The notes: a model not told the origin generated them from the sequence alone. 64,000 bases of DNA from Paulinella micropora (GCA_009731375.1 BJOX01000057.1:192021-256020); one strand, 5' to 3'; shown: positions 39,713 to 48,524, numbered from the stretch's first letter. Made by a program: numbers and translations.

Positions 39713-39976
39713 ATGCACCACTTGCAAAGCTTCAACCCGCAGCTCGCGCTAGCGCTAGGCAAACTGAGCGAAAAGGAACTGAGGCAGGCCGGCCGCAAGT
39801 GGCAGAAAGAGGCACAGGCCGAACAGAAAGTGCTCGAGGCCCTGCACAACACGGTCGAGGAGGCGCCGCTCGAAAAGATCTTCCCGCCGCCCAAGGTGCA
39901 GGACGCACAGATCCTGCTGAAAATCTCGCCCGAACAGGCCAGGCAGTGCGAAGCGGCCCTGAACGGCGCCAAGTAA
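39713..39976 (+). CDS. Small helical viral protein, 87 aa
   Basis: ATG at 39713, 35 bp after the giant coiled-coil gene. It is helical and charged (LSEKELRQAGRKWQKEAQAE) with a Pro-containing middle (EKIFPPPKVQDAQILLKI). No family recognised. It is flanked by TTTTTTTATT-type signals on both sides, as for an independent transcript. Confidence 0.6.
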   Translation: MHHLQSFNPQLALALGKLSEKELRQAGRKWQKEAQAEQKVLEALHNTVEEAPLEKIFPPPKVQDAQILLKISPEQARQCEAALNGAK

Positions 39977-40026
39977 AAATTTTTTTTATTCTCTGGTGGC
40001 CCTATTTAAACATAAACGGAAGAACA

Positions 40027-40611
40027 ATGGCCGCCCCACAACGAGGACCCGTGCGCCTGGCGACTACCGCCGACGAGAAGTCGGGCGCGCACCTCAACGA
40101 TGCAGTGGAGCACGGTACGCAGACCGACCCCGTGGTCAAAACAGATGCCCTGGCCACCAGCAGCATCATCTACTCTGCGCTCAATGGGATCCCCGAGGCC
40201 CAGCTGGACAAGACAACCCGCAACATGAAGGCGATCGCCCAGCGACTTTCCAAGAACAGTCTGGCCTCGTGGTACAAAGGAGCAGTCTTGCTGACCGGCA
40301 CGGGCGACGAAATTGAGGCAGTCTACGGCAGGGATTTCGTAGAGGCAAACTGCTATGTCGGGATGGAAGGTGCTCCTTACACTACGATGAAGCCCTGGCT
40401 CACCGAACTCAGGCGCAGCTACGGGAACGACTGGAATGGTTGTGTGCAAGCGGCCAGAATGATCGAAGAGTACCAGGCCTCGAAAATGCGAGACGAACAA
40501 TGGTCGCTCATTCCTTCGGTCTCCTCGTTCGAGCGCGAGGACGGCAACGTGCGCGGCTGGGTTGGCATCAACAGGGCCAGCAACGAGCCTCTTGGCGGAC
40601 CGGGCCGCTAA
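40027..40611 (+). CDS. Unknown viral protein, 194 aa
   Basis: ATG at 40027. It has a soluble mixed alpha/beta composition (SSIIYSALNGIPEAQLDKTT, VLLTGTGDEIEAVYG) and a single WVGINRASNEP near the C-terminus. One of the clearest promoter-motif copies (TTATTCTCTGGTGGC) lies just upstream, as for the capsid gene, so it is probably a late or structural protein. Confidence 0.65.
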   Translation: MAAPQRGPVRLATTADEKSGAHLNDAVEHGTQTDPVVKTDALATSSIIYSALNGIPEAQLDKTTRNMKAIAQRLSKNSLASWYKGAVLLTGTGDEIEAVYGRDFVEANCYVGMEGAPYTTMKPWLTELRRSYGNDWNGCVQAARMIEEYQASKMRDEQWSLIPSVSSFEREDGNVRGWVGINRASNEPLGGPGR

Positions 40612-40645
40612 AAAAGAAAGTTGTAAGCATTCTTTTGTATAACGG

Positions 40646-41311
40646 ATGGATCCTTTTGCTAATCTCGAGCCACCGGCCGCGGAAGAAGGCAAACATGAGC
40701 TGCCACCAGAACAAGAGGCTGCAGCTCCTCTTCCGGCTCAGCCCCCTCCCAAGAAAAGACGACGCGTGGCAGCCAAAGAACGCCAGCCGCCGCCGACGCA
40801 GCCGCGGTTCGAGGAGGCCGAGACGGTGCCCTTGCGCGACGACCCTGCCTACCGGCTCCTGTGCGCCTACGGCAAATCGGAGCTGATTGCACCCAAGCTC
40901 AAAAAAGCAGGGGTCCCCTGCGAGCCGCGGGCGCTGCGCAAGGTGGCCCGCGCGCGTTTGCCCATGATCTTGGAGGAGGCCGAAGAGGCACAGGACGACT
41001 CGGCCGTGGACCAGATGTCCAACGTGGCCCTGAAGCAAGGGCTGACGTGCCTCGAGCGCCTGGTGGCAAGCCGTACGCGCTACCAGATTGCCGGCACGAC
41101 CGACGAGTGCTTTGCCAACGAGCGGTGGCTGTTCTTGCTCGAGCGCGCCAAACTCAAGGCCGGCATCGGCATGACGAGGCTCGACCCCGTCACCGAGCTG
41201 GCCTTGATCACGGCGCAAACCGCAGCCATCGCGCACGCCCGCAACACCTCTCCCATCGCAGCAGCAGCAGTAGACCTAGACACCCCAGCCCCTTCGACTG
41301 TAAATCAATAA
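40646..41311 (+). CDS. Unknown viral protein with NLS-like motif, 221 aa
   Basis: ATG at 40646. It has a Pro/Glu-rich N-terminus, then PPKKRRRVA (residues 35-43), a strong nuclear localisation type cluster, then an all-helical domain (DPAYRLLCAYGKSELIAPKL ... WLFLLERAKLKAGIG). A virion or core protein that enters the nucleus is a reasonable guess. Confidence 0.6.
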   Translation: MDPFANLEPPAAEEGKHELPPEQEAAAPLPAQPPPKKRRRVAAKERQPPPTQPRFEEAETVPLRDDPAYRLLCAYGKSELIAPKLKKAGVPCEPRALRKVARARLPMILEEAEEAQDDSAVDQMSNVALKQGLTCLERLVASRTRYQIAGTTDECFANERWLFLLERAKLKAGIGMTRLDPVTELALITAQTAAIAHARNTSPIAAAAVDLDTPAPSTVNQ

Positions 41312-41362
41312 AAAAATATTACATTCTGTGGCGCTGTTTTTTAATACGGAAGACCAAACAAG

Positions 41363-41833
41363 ATGAACGAGATTGCCGGGACCGTCAGCGACGCCTTTAG
41401 TATGGAGAACATCGCGCGCAGTGCTACTGCCGCGACGTTCGTCTACTTTGCGACGCAGGTGCTAGTGCAAAAGGACGCTCCCGTCTCTTTTGCGGCCGTG
41501 CCCGGGCTCAGTGGCGTGACCGTCAGCAAGTCTGTAGGCATGGCCATCATCGCGGCCGCGACGACCACGATTGTAGACGTGTTGCAGTCCCGCGTGCTCA
41601 ATTCAACGCAAGAGGGCCGGCTGGCCCGTTACCCTTCCTTGGCCCTGCACGTGGTCGGCGGTGGTTTGATCTACAGCGTGATGCCGGGCTTGCTAGCCGG
41701 CTACGGCCTGAACATGGCGCCTGGTGACACGGGCAAGCAGCTCTTTATGCTTGGCGCGCTCTCAGAAGTCGTGTCACAATACGCCTACGAAAACTACCTA
41801 AACCCGGCCGGCGAGGGCCACTACCGCTTCTAA
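41363..41833 (+). CDS. Multi-pass viral membrane protein, 156 aa
   Basis: ATG at 41363. It has about four hydrophobic segments: ATAATFVYFATQVL, VGMAIIAAATTTIVDVL, SLALHVVGGGLIYSVMPGLL and QLFMLGALSEVVSQY. The C-terminus is polar (NPAGEGHYRF). It is likely a virion or host membrane component. The upstream ATTCTGTGGCGC matches the viral promoter pattern. Confidence 0.65.
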   Translation: MNEIAGTVSDAFSMENIARSATAATFVYFATQVLVQKDAPVSFAAVPGLSGVTVSKSVGMAIIAAATTTIVDVLQSRVLNSTQEGRLARYPSLALHVVGGGLIYSVMPGLLAGYGLNMAPGDTGKQLFMLGALSEVVSQYAYENYLNPAGEGHYRF

Positions 41834-41877
41834 CAAAGAAGGCAAAAATTAAAACTTGTGGTCCTTCACTTAAGAAG

Positions 41878-42162
41878 ATGACCACTACTGTCGTGACACC
41901 AGAAGAAGCCCTAGCTGTGTGGGGAATTCTGGTCTTTGTGCTAGCGGTCCTGCTAGTGCTACTGAAAAGAACGAGAGCAAAAAAGCCACCCGCCGTCGAC
42001 CTGGACGCCTACGTGCCAATCGACGATGTCCTCCCCCCAGCAGACCAAGAGACAAGCGCTGGCGCAGCTGTTCGGTGCGCTGGAGATGGTGTTCCAAAAG
42101 TACGGGCTGTTGCGGCTCGAGGAGATCAAGGAACTGAAGCAGCTGCAGAGACTAGGTCTTGA
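41878..42162 (+). CDS. Single-pass viral membrane protein, up to 94 aa
   Basis: ATG at 41878. One transmembrane segment (AVWGILVFVLAVLLVLL, residues 13-29) is followed by a basic stop-transfer KRTRAKK. From about residue 50 it overlaps the next ORF in another frame and loses clear coding character. Either the genes overlap by 137 bp, or a frameshift separates one TM-plus-helical protein into two. Confidence 0.5.
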   Translation: MTTTVVTPEEALAVWGILVFVLAVLLVLLKRTRAKKPPAVDLDAYVPIDDVLPPADQETSAGAAVRCAGDGVPKVRAVAARGDQGTEAAAETRS

Positions 42163-42406
42163 GCAGCAGGTCGAGGCCGTACAGAAATGGTTCGTGCCTG
42201 CTTGGAAGGACGGAAAGCTCGTTGACTTTGTGCGCTCCGAGGCAGGAATCTGGGCCGAGCTCGCCTGCAAGTTCCGCGCGCCCACGGAGCAGCTCCAGCA
42301 GCTGCAGCAGCGCCTCGTGGCTAAAAGACAGTTGTGCCAGGACCAAGCCTTCCTTGGGGAAATTGCTGCTCTCCTGGCAAAAATATGCGCGGTCATTACG
42401 TATTAA
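42026..42406 (+). CDS. Helical viral protein, 126 aa
   Basis: ATG at 42026, overlapping the upstream TM protein. It is helix-rich (ALAQLFGALEMVFQKYGLLR, APTEQLQQLQQRLVAKRQL) and ends LLAKICAVITY. No promoter motif sits directly before it, which fits overlap or fusion with the TM gene. Confidence 0.55.
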   Translation: MSSPQQTKRQALAQLFGALEMVFQKYGLLRLEEIKELKQLQRLGLEQQVEAVQKWFVPAWKDGKLVDFVRSEAGIWAELACKFRAPTEQLQQLQQRLVAKRQLCQDQAFLGEIAALLAKICAVITY

Positions 42407-42453
42407 AAAATTTTAATCTTGCGCGTGAATGTTTTTTAAATAAAGCTCTACCG

Positions 42454-42738
42454 ATGGGCAAGCGAGCTCGCGAACGCCGGACGGCCAAGCAGGCCGCGAA
42501 GAAGGAAGAAAGGCAACAGAAAGAGACGGCCAAGCAAGAGGCCAAGCAAGCCAAGGCCGACGAACACGCCGCCAAGCGCGCGCGCATCGGCCGGCGCAAG
42601 TACGAGGACCGGGAGAACAAGCAACACAACAAGGAGGAGCGACAGAAGACCGCGCGCGTTATGGGCGTGGCGGTGCCGCTCGCAGTCGGGGCCGTCGCGA
42701 TCTCGGCCGCCGTGATCATGTCCGGCAAAAAAAAATAA
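42454..42738 (+). CDS. Highly basic viral protein with C-terminal TM segment, 94 aa
   Basis: ATG at 42454. Residues 1-70 are almost entirely Lys/Arg/Glu/Ala helix (AKKEERQQKETAKQEAKQAK). A hydrophobic stretch (VMGVAVPLAVGAVAISAAVI) follows, then GKKK at the end. This could tether DNA or capsid proteins to a membrane. Confidence 0.6.
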   Translation: MGKRARERRTAKQAAKKEERQQKETAKQEAKQAKADEHAAKRARIGRRKYEDRENKQHNKEERQKTARVMGVAVPLAVGAVAISAAVIMSGKKK

Positions 42739-42761
42739 ATTTATTTTCTGGTTGCCTTATA

Positions 42762-42771
42762 NNNNNNNNNN
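42762..42771. other. Assembly gap (10 N) in the capsid-gene promoter
   Basis: The gap lies 2 bp before the capsid ATG. The upstream copy TTATTTTCTGGTTGCCTTAT is intact. Confidence 0.98.
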
Positions 42772-42773
42772 CG

Positions 42774-44564
42774 ATGTTCGGTGGCAAGCGAGCGTATGCG
42801 GGGGCTGTTATGCCTTCGCCCGGAAAGAGAGCCATGCTCGTGCACGCCAATGACCGCGACCCAACGACTGGCGCCGCGGTCGTGGTGGCCCCGAAGCACA
42901 TCGTCAAGATGCCCACTCGCCCCGTCTGGACGCAGACAATCATGACGCCCAAGCCCAGCACCGCCGCGCTCGATAACACTGCCTACTTCTCGTTCATCCT
43001 CGAGAATAACTCCCCGGGAGCCATCCAGGACGCCACCCTCCGCTTCGAGATCAAGTTTGCGACCGCCGGCAATGCCGTACCGACCGACGCCCGCGTCCTG
43101 CCCGTGACCCAGTGGTTCGAGCGTATCGAATTCTACGAGAGGCTCAGTGGTCAAGAACTAGCTAGATACTACGGCGATGTCTTGCACCTGCTGATGAACA
43201 CCCTGAGCCAAGAGGCGCTGGCAAGCATCAACGACATGCTCAACCAGAACAAGTACGGCCGCCTGAGCTCTCGTGTGTGGAACAGTACCGACGTCCAGTG
43301 GTTCTACCTTCCCATTGTTCACTTGCTCATCAATGGACTCGATATCGATTTGAGCCACCTAAGGGGAGACATCGAAATCCGATTTTACCCGCGCGGCTCG
43401 ATCTTCGTCGAGGACCAGACTGCGCAGACCACCCCTTGTACCGCGACGCTGGAGGAAGTGCGCCTGATCTCCTCGTCCACCCTCATGCCCAACGGTTTGC
43501 TGGTGGGCAAGCACCCGGACAAGATCGGCAAGACTTTGCGCCACCTGTACGTGGACTGGGTGCAATTCATCGATCATGGCAAAGTGATGCAGCCGTCGTC
43601 CAGAGTCACGGTCGATTTGGACCAGTTCAATCACCGGTCGGGTGCCTTGTTTGTGTACCTGCGCCGCTCGGGCCTCCAGACCGGCTACAGCGCCGGAGCC
43701 GTCACCTACAACCCCGATCGTGCCTACGAAGCGACCGGGCGTCTGCTCAAGTGCGACGCGCTCGGGGACATCGCGACGATCGATCTGGAAGATGTGCAAG
43801 GGCGCAGCCAGCTTGGTCAAGGAACTCCCGTCAACGAGCGCTATTTCAGGGAGCACACGGCCAACGAACTGTTCAACGAGATCTTTGCCAACAGCAACAA
43901 CGTGTACGTGATCCCGTTCTCGAACGATCTGCGGGGCATGCCCGACGGCGAAATGGACGGCTACAAGCACTTCAAGGGCGACAGGGAGCGCCTCGTGTTC
44001 AACACAGCCGCCGCGCCGACCGAGACCACGCTGGAACTGGCGTCACAGATGACCATCGCGCCGACCAACACCGCCAACCGGCTGATCTTCAAGTTCGACG
44101 GAGTGACACTGCTGGTCGCGGACATCGACGCGGACAACAAGGCCTACACAGGCGGAGCGGTCAGTTCCAGCCAGTGGCACTACCAGTTCGGCGAAGCGGC
44201 GTGGACCGGAATCAACACCAAGTTGGCCAGCAACTCGTACCTCAAGAGCAAGGGCATCAAGATCTCGCTGGCTCAGGCAGGTTCGGCCGAATTCACCAAC
44301 AACAACATTACCGCGACGTTCACGGACCTCAACGACCAGCCCTTGATCTGCGAGAAGGACGAGCTGCTCCGGTTCACGGTCTCGCTGGTCGACTCCTCGC
44401 TGGCGGCAGCCGACCAATTGGTCAAGGACTTTGTGCCCAAGACCTACGTGCGCGGCAAGCGCGGGTTCCGTTCGGGCGTGTATGATGTCTGCATCTACAG
44501 CGCGTTCTTCCGTCACCTGCACGAGGGCAACGGGCGCCTGGAGGCTGCGGCGGTTCACAACTAA
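42774..44564 (+). CDS. MCP: Double-jelly-roll major capsid protein, 596 aa
   Basis: Main shell protein of the virion. ATG at 42774. Features typical of polinton-like virus and NCLDV-related capsids: an N-terminal PTRPVWTQTIMTPKPSTAAL leading into a first beta strand set (AYFSFILENNSPGAIQDATL), VLPVTQWFERIEFYE, GQELARYYGDVLHLLMNTLS, a strand block at IDLSHLRGDIEIRFYP, and a second barrel from about residue 290 (VTVDLDQFNHRSGALFVYL) to the C-terminal LRFTVSLVD. The length is within the 450-650 range of such proteins. It is intact, with no stops. It sits between membrane and minor capsid genes. The family call rests on pattern and context; no alignment was run. Confidence 0.85.
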   Translation: MFGGKRAYAGAVMPSPGKRAMLVHANDRDPTTGAAVVVAPKHIVKMPTRPVWTQTIMTPKPSTAALDNTAYFSFILENNSPGAIQDATLRFEIKFATAGNAVPTDARVLPVTQWFERIEFYERLSGQELARYYGDVLHLLMNTLSQEALASINDMLNQNKYGRLSSRVWNSTDVQWFYLPIVHLLINGLDIDLSHLRGDIEIRFYPRGSIFVEDQTAQTTPCTATLEEVRLISSSTLMPNGLLVGKHPDKIGKTLRHLYVDWVQFIDHGKVMQPSSRVTVDLDQFNHRSGALFVYLRRSGLQTGYSAGAVTYNPDRAYEATGRLLKCDALGDIATIDLEDVQGRSQLGQGTPVNERYFREHTANELFNEIFANSNNVYVIPFSNDLRGMPDGEMDGYKHFKGDRERLVFNTAAAPTETTLELASQMTIAPTNTANRLIFKFDGVTLLVADIDADNKAYTGGAVSSSQWHYQFGEAAWTGINTKLASNSYLKSKGIKISLAQAGSAEFTNNNITATFTDLNDQPLICEKDELLRFTVSLVDSSLAAADQLVKDFVPKTYVRGKRGFRSGVYDVCIYSAFFRHLHEGNGRLEAAAVHN

Positions 44565-44617
44565 AACAAGTAATTTTTTATAAATTAAAAGGCTAAAGGA
44601 TTGTATAAGCAAAGAAA

Positions 44618-44746
44618 ATGGAACCGCTCGTGGCCGCGATTGTCGCCGTTATTGTGATAGGAGTGGTCGGGTGCGTGTGCATCCTATACTTTCCGGTCAG
44701 ATGTCCAGACGAACAAGTGCCGCCGATAGTAGCAGTGCAAGCTTAA
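44618..44746 (+). CDS. Micro-protein with one TM segment, 42 aa
   Basis: ATG at 44618, TAA at 44744-44746. Nearly the whole N-terminal half is hydrophobic (LVAAIVAVIVIGVVGCVCIL), followed by a short polar tail with Cys and Pro. An AT-rich leader (AATTTTTTATAAATTAAAAG) precedes it. It overlaps the stop of the next minus-strand gene by 4 bp. Small single-pass virion membrane proteins are common next to capsid genes. Confidence 0.6.
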   Translation: MEPLVAAIVAVIVIGVVGCVCILYFPVRCPDEQVPPIVAVQA

Positions 44747-45381
44747 GAAAAAAACTGTTTAATAAGAATATCTACTTGGCCGAAAAAAGCTCTCAGGCGT
44801 TCGTTCAGATTTTGTTCGGCAGCTGCCCAGTAGCGCTGCCGCCGAGAGGCGACGGCCTGCGCCAGCTGGGGCACGAACGGGCCGGCGCTAGGGTACGGTT
44901 CGTAAAACCGCTCGGCCAGGCCCAGGCCGCCGAGGTCTAATAAAGGCAGCTGGATGTTGAAAAACACGCTCTGTTGCTGTCGGTCGCAGCCGGTGGACCA
45001 GGCGCCGGCCGGCAAGGGCTCATAGCGCACGGGGCGCACGAACTCGGTAACGAGGCCGACGAGGTCGTTCGGTAGATGTTGGTGCAGCAACCGCAGCGCC
45101 AAGTGCTCCGCTGCCACCGCGCAGATGACCTGCCGCGCCACCGGTGGCACCAGGACGGCCAGGTCGAGGAACGAACACGATACAAAAGGGGCGGGCACAC
45201 AGAAGACCTGGCCGCTGCCCTCGTGTACGACGAGCTGGCTGTTGCGCGCAGTCACCGGAACACAGCTCGCCAGCAGCTCGTGTATCGTCGGCGCGAGGTC
45301 GTTGAACGCAGGGCTCTTGAACCTGCGGTCGATCAGGGCGTCGACCACCAGTCGCTCGGCCTCTGTCATTTTCGAAGTCAT
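44743..45381 (-). CDS. Unknown viral protein, 212 aa
   Basis: ATG at 45381. Soluble, Leu/Val-rich (LVVDALIDRRFKSPAFNDLA, LAVLVPPVARQVICAVAAEH) with an aromatic-rich C-terminal half (ERFYEPYPSAGPFVPQLAQA) and a helical end. It is convergent with the 42-aa ORF. No domain recognised. Confidence 0.6.
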   Translation of the reverse strand: MTSKMTEAERLVVDALIDRRFKSPAFNDLAPTIHELLASCVPVTARNSQLVVHEGSGQVFCVPAPFVSCSFLDLAVLVPPVARQVICAVAAEHLALRLLHQHLPNDLVGLVTEFVRPVRYEPLPAGAWSTGCDRQQQSVFFNIQLPLLDLGGLGLAERFYEPYPSAGPFVPQLAQAVASRRQRYWAAAEQNLNERLRAFFGQVDILIKQFFS

Positions 45382-45539
45382 CTTTTCTGAGCCAGACAAA
45401 GGCGGCGCCCGTTACTTTTTTTGAATTTGGGGCCCGGCCGGACCATTTGAATTGTCTCCATTCAAGAGGGCAGCGTGCCAGGTAGTAAAAAATTAATCCT
45501 CTGTCGCCCTTTTGTTACCAAAGGACAAAAGCAAAAAAG

Positions 45540-45830
45540 ATGTCTTCCAACTGCGCGACTTGCGTCCACGCCACCCCTGCTCCAGTGAAGGAGAAGAAGA
45601 CCAGGGCGCCGTCCGCGTATAACCAGTTCTTCAAGGACCAGATGGCCACGCCCGAGGTCAAGGCGATGGCACACAAGGAACGTATGGCGTATATCAGCTC
45701 GAAATGGAACCAACAGAAGGCTGCTGCTCCTGCTGCTCCTTCTTCCGCGTCTGCACCCCAACAGGGATCGGCACAGGCAGCGAGCGACGCGCTCCCTGCT
45801 GGACGCCCCGCATTGATCCGCTCGATTTAA
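45540..45830 (+). CDS. YABBY/HMG-box-like viral DNA-binding protein, 96 aa
   Basis: ATG at 45540. A CxxC (CATC, residues 5-8) precedes KEKKTRAPSAYNQFFKDQM and AMAHKERMAYISSKWNQQK, the K..R.PSAYN.F.K.....h.e....i...W pattern of YABBY/HMG-like boxes found in several large DNA viruses. The tail is Ala/Ser/Gln-rich. It may act in transcription or genome packing. The 3' third overlaps the resolvase gene on the other strand by 137 bp. Confidence 0.7.
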   Translation: MSSNCATCVHATPAPVKEKKTRAPSAYNQFFKDQMATPEVKAMAHKERMAYISSKWNQQKAAAPAAPSSASAPQQGSAQAASDALPAGRPALIRSI

Positions 45831-46341
45831 CGAGCGCGGCGAACGCGAGACCAAAGGCATCGCTCAGATGATCCGACTCTGTGAGACATTTCGTCTCGCC
45901 TGCAACGTTGAACGATTCTATTAAATTTTGTGCTAGAACCCTTGACTGCACCTTGTACTTCCCTTTGAATCTTCCTGATATCGTCGGAGTAAGTGAGAAA
46001 AAGCAACTGAATTTGTAACTAGACTGGTAGTAAAGTAGCTCCTTGGCACCGAGTGCCAGCATCGTTGCGCCGGCTGCCGCTTGAATCAATAGGTTTTCCG
46101 GGTTTGTGTTCGCTCTCCCGAAGTTTTGGTCTTCCACGACGCAGATGTCCGCGTTGTACAGTTCCTCGACCGCGTGCAAGCACGCTGACAAGGACTTGGT
46201 TTTGAAGCTGTCAGTGTCATCTTGTCTGGCTATGTCCAGCACGCTGGCATACGTGACTGAAATGGCGTTGGTGCGGTTGTCCTTTTCGAGCACCACGACA
46301 CCCAAGTTTCTTAATCCCGGATCGATCGAGACAATCTTCAT
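45694..46341 (-). CDS. RuvC/poxvirus A22-like Holliday junction resolvase, 215 aa
   Basis: Resolves branched replication or recombination intermediates before packaging. RNase H-fold acidic residues are in place: SIDPGLRNLG (Asp 7), CVVEDQNFG (Glu 70), and SDHLSDAFGLA (Asp 157 and Asp 161). The catalytic domain ends near residue 172. A 43-residue basic/Gln-rich tail overlaps the YABBY-like gene on the opposite strand. ATG at 46341. Intact. Confidence 0.88.
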   Translation of the reverse strand: MKIVSIDPGLRNLGVVVLEKDNRTNAISVTYASVLDIARQDDTDSFKTKSLSACLHAVEELYNADICVVEDQNFGRANTNPENLLIQAAAGATMLALGAKELLYYQSSYKFSCFFSLTPTISGRFKGKYKVQSRVLAQNLIESFNVAGETKCLTESDHLSDAFGLAFAALVKSSGSMRGVQQGARRSLPVPIPVGVQTRKKEQQEQQPSVGSISS

Positions 46342-46392
46342 TCTTCTTCTCTTTTTGTTTTTAATAATGCAAGACGAACTTTCTTTTTTTTT

Positions 46393-47583
46393 TCACACGT
46401 CCTCGTACCAGGACAGGCTCAGGTGCACGTCCGCCGACCCGGAAGTAGTGCTGGCCGCGACACAGAGCACTTCTCCTGGCCCGACAGCGATGTTCAACCT
46501 GCTCAGGTCCAGGCTGGCAGAGGCCGAGCCAGTGTTTGACACGACACACGCGGCCACTGCATTGCCGCCAGACACCGTGACGAGGGACGCGGAGTAGTCG
46601 GTATTAGAGGCGGCCGCGTCATGGTTCGCGTAGGTCGGCGCACTGCCGAACGTGGCTTGCGTGAGCACTCGAAGGACCACGGGCTTGGTGCCAGAGACGG
46701 CCGTAGCGGTCAACAAGGTCGGGAACAGCAAGTCGTTGTTAGGGAGGGCGCCAATCAAGCTCTTGTTGCGGATCACCAGTGCGTTACTCTCGGTCGTGCC
46801 TATGGTCTGCACGTTGGTGCGCGCAAAGCTGAGGCCCAGCTGCCTCACGGGGCCTTCGACCAGGACGCCGACACTGGCAGTGCGCACCTGGCCGCCCGCG
46901 CCGGTGGTCTTGAGCCTGAACGGCAAGCTAGCATTGCTGAGCGAAGGCGTTGTGTTAGCGCCCGCGTACTGGATTCGGTGCACGGGGACTAGCACCCCGT
47001 CCGACTGCCTCTCGACCGAGAACACGACAGCCCCAAACCCTAGGTACTGCATTTGGATTTGAAAGATGTTTCCCCTGCTCCAGGTCTTGCGATCCATGTC
47101 GTCCTGGTCGCCGCCCACGCAGGTGTCGAGGTTCCAGTTGGCCTGGTCGATGTACGTGTCGACAGTCGAGTTGCGGTGCAAGATCCGCAGCCTGTTGCTC
47201 TGTGTCTGGTCCTGCACAAAGAAGAAGCCATTGTTGTCGTCGCCGAGCCCGGCCATGGCCGAGTTAGCCACGTTGTGAGCGGCGGGGAACAGCGCCGTGA
47301 AGCGGCAGACGAGCCCTTGCCCCGCGCGGTACTTGCAGCGCCTGAGCGTCTCGGCCTGCGCGGCGCCGCTGAGCGACAACAGGCCCGCGGCGGTGGTCAC
47401 GGAGCCAGAGGTCACGAACTTGCGCGGGTTCAGGGTGCCGGTGTAAGGGAAAGTCTCCTGTATTAGCGGGGTAGACTCTGCGACCTTGTGCTCGCCAAAG
47501 GCTGTGACCATGCTAGGCAACGGCTTGGTCTCGACCGTGTCCTCCAGGCGCAGCCGTTTCGTACCGCTCAGCGTCAGTGACAT
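46393..47583 (-). CDS. Putative virion spike/fibre-like beta protein, 396 aa
   Basis: ATG at 47583. After a 60-residue leader it has a beta-rich domain with RGNIFQIQMQYLGFGAVVFS followed by VHRIQYAGANTTPSLSNASL. Similar strings occur in phage and giant-virus structural proteins. A second beta-rich part ends DVHLSLSWYEDV. Ser/Thr/Gly-rich. A capsid-surface role is likely, and it lies next to the minor capsid gene, head to head across 64 bp. Confidence 0.6.
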   Translation of the reverse strand: MSLTLSGTKRLRLEDTVETKPLPSMVTAFGEHKVAESTPLIQETFPYTGTLNPRKFVTSGSVTTAAGLLSLSGAAQAETLRRCKYRAGQGLVCRFTALFPAAHNVANSAMAGLGDDNNGFFFVQDQTQSNRLRILHRNSTVDTYIDQANWNLDTCVGGDQDDMDRKTWSRGNIFQIQMQYLGFGAVVFSVERQSDGVLVPVHRIQYAGANTTPSLSNASLPFRLKTTGAGGQVRTASVGVLVEGPVRQLGLSFARTNVQTIGTTESNALVIRNKSLIGALPNNDLLFPTLLTATAVSGTKPVVLRVLTQATFGSAPTYANHDAAASNTDYSASLVTVSGGNAVAACVVSNTGSASASLDLSRLNIAVGPGEVLCVAASTTSGSADVHLSLSWYEDV

Positions 47584-47647
47584 TTTTTTATTCTCTGTTA
47601 TTTGTTAGTAGTTAGTGACCGGGAAAATAAGTTTTTTTGTAAAAAAA

Positions 47648-48475
47648 ATGAGCTCCCTGCGCACCCTGAGCGAAATGAACCTGCTGGTCCGCAGCAAGGA
47701 CCGCGACCGGGTGCAGGGCCCGGGCGATTCGGCCGAGTTCCGCCTGCCCTTGCAGGAAGCGATCGAGGGCAGGTACCGCCTGATCTGGGCCACGGTGCCG
47801 AACGCCTGCTTCAACGTCAACTCCAAGAACAACAAGCTCTATCTGACCAGCACGGCCACTGGCGACGTGACAATCACGATCCCCTCGCAAAACTACACAG
47901 GAGAGACTCTGGCCGACACGCTGCAGTCACTGCTGATCAACGAGGGCTACGTCCAGCCAGGCCAGACCATCGGCATCACGTACCTCGACACTCACCTGAA
48001 GCTACAGTTTGTGCTGAGCGCGGCCGCCGAGTTCGCAATCTACTGCTATCAGTCCAACAGCGACAGCGCGCACGCGGTGCTCGGCTTCGAGACCTCGGCC
48101 CAGAACGGCGCGGGGACCTCGCTGCCCTCGGGGCAAACCAGGATCTTGCCGAACGTGGTAGCCCTGGGCCTGCCGACCTCGCTAGGCATACAGATCAAGG
48201 AATGCTCGACGCTGGCCTACTCGCTAGGCGGCTTCCACGAGGTCTGGGACGGCACGACCATTACGCGTGGCCCCAAGAACCACTCGGCCAGCTTAATCAT
48301 TCCTTTTCTGGCAAGTTCGGGAGGGTACCAGTCTAGCGCCCAGGACAGGCACGACCAGTACGTGTTTTTCCCTAGCAAGACCAAGTACCTCAACGTCCGG
48401 GTCGTGTCGCCAGACACGCGCGACAAGGTCGACCTCAACGGAGTAGACTGGGAAATGCTGCTGAGCAAGGCATGA
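47648..48475 (+). CDS. mCP: Penton-type minor capsid protein, 275 aa
   Basis: ATG at 47648. N-terminal DRVQGPGDSAEFRLPL with EGRYRLIWATVPNACFNVNS and NNKLYLTS matches the opening of single-jelly-roll minor (penton) capsid proteins of polintons, virophages and polinton-like viruses. SQNYTGETLADTLQSLL then leads to C-terminal strands and the closing KVDLNGVDWEMLL. It would occupy the fivefold vertices of a capsid built from the double-jelly-roll protein. Intact. Confidence 0.75.
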   Translation: MSSLRTLSEMNLLVRSKDRDRVQGPGDSAEFRLPLQEAIEGRYRLIWATVPNACFNVNSKNNKLYLTSTATGDVTITIPSQNYTGETLADTLQSLLINEGYVQPGQTIGITYLDTHLKLQFVLSAAAEFAIYCYQSNSDSAHAVLGFETSAQNGAGTSLPSGQTRILPNVVALGLPTSLGIQIKECSTLAYSLGGFHEVWDGTTITRGPKNHSASLIIPFLASSGGYQSSAQDRHDQYVFFPSKTKYLNVRVVSPDTRDKVDLNGVDWEMLLSKA

Positions 48476-48524
48476 GTTTTTTCAATCTTCAGGCGAAAGA
48501 GATAGAGAGCAAGAAAAAAACGAT

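Noticed and set aside
43277-44485. 402-codon plus-strand ORF in another frame of the capsid gene.
   Set aside because: Its Arg/Gln/Pro-rich, structureless translation and full overlap with the MCP make it a shadow.
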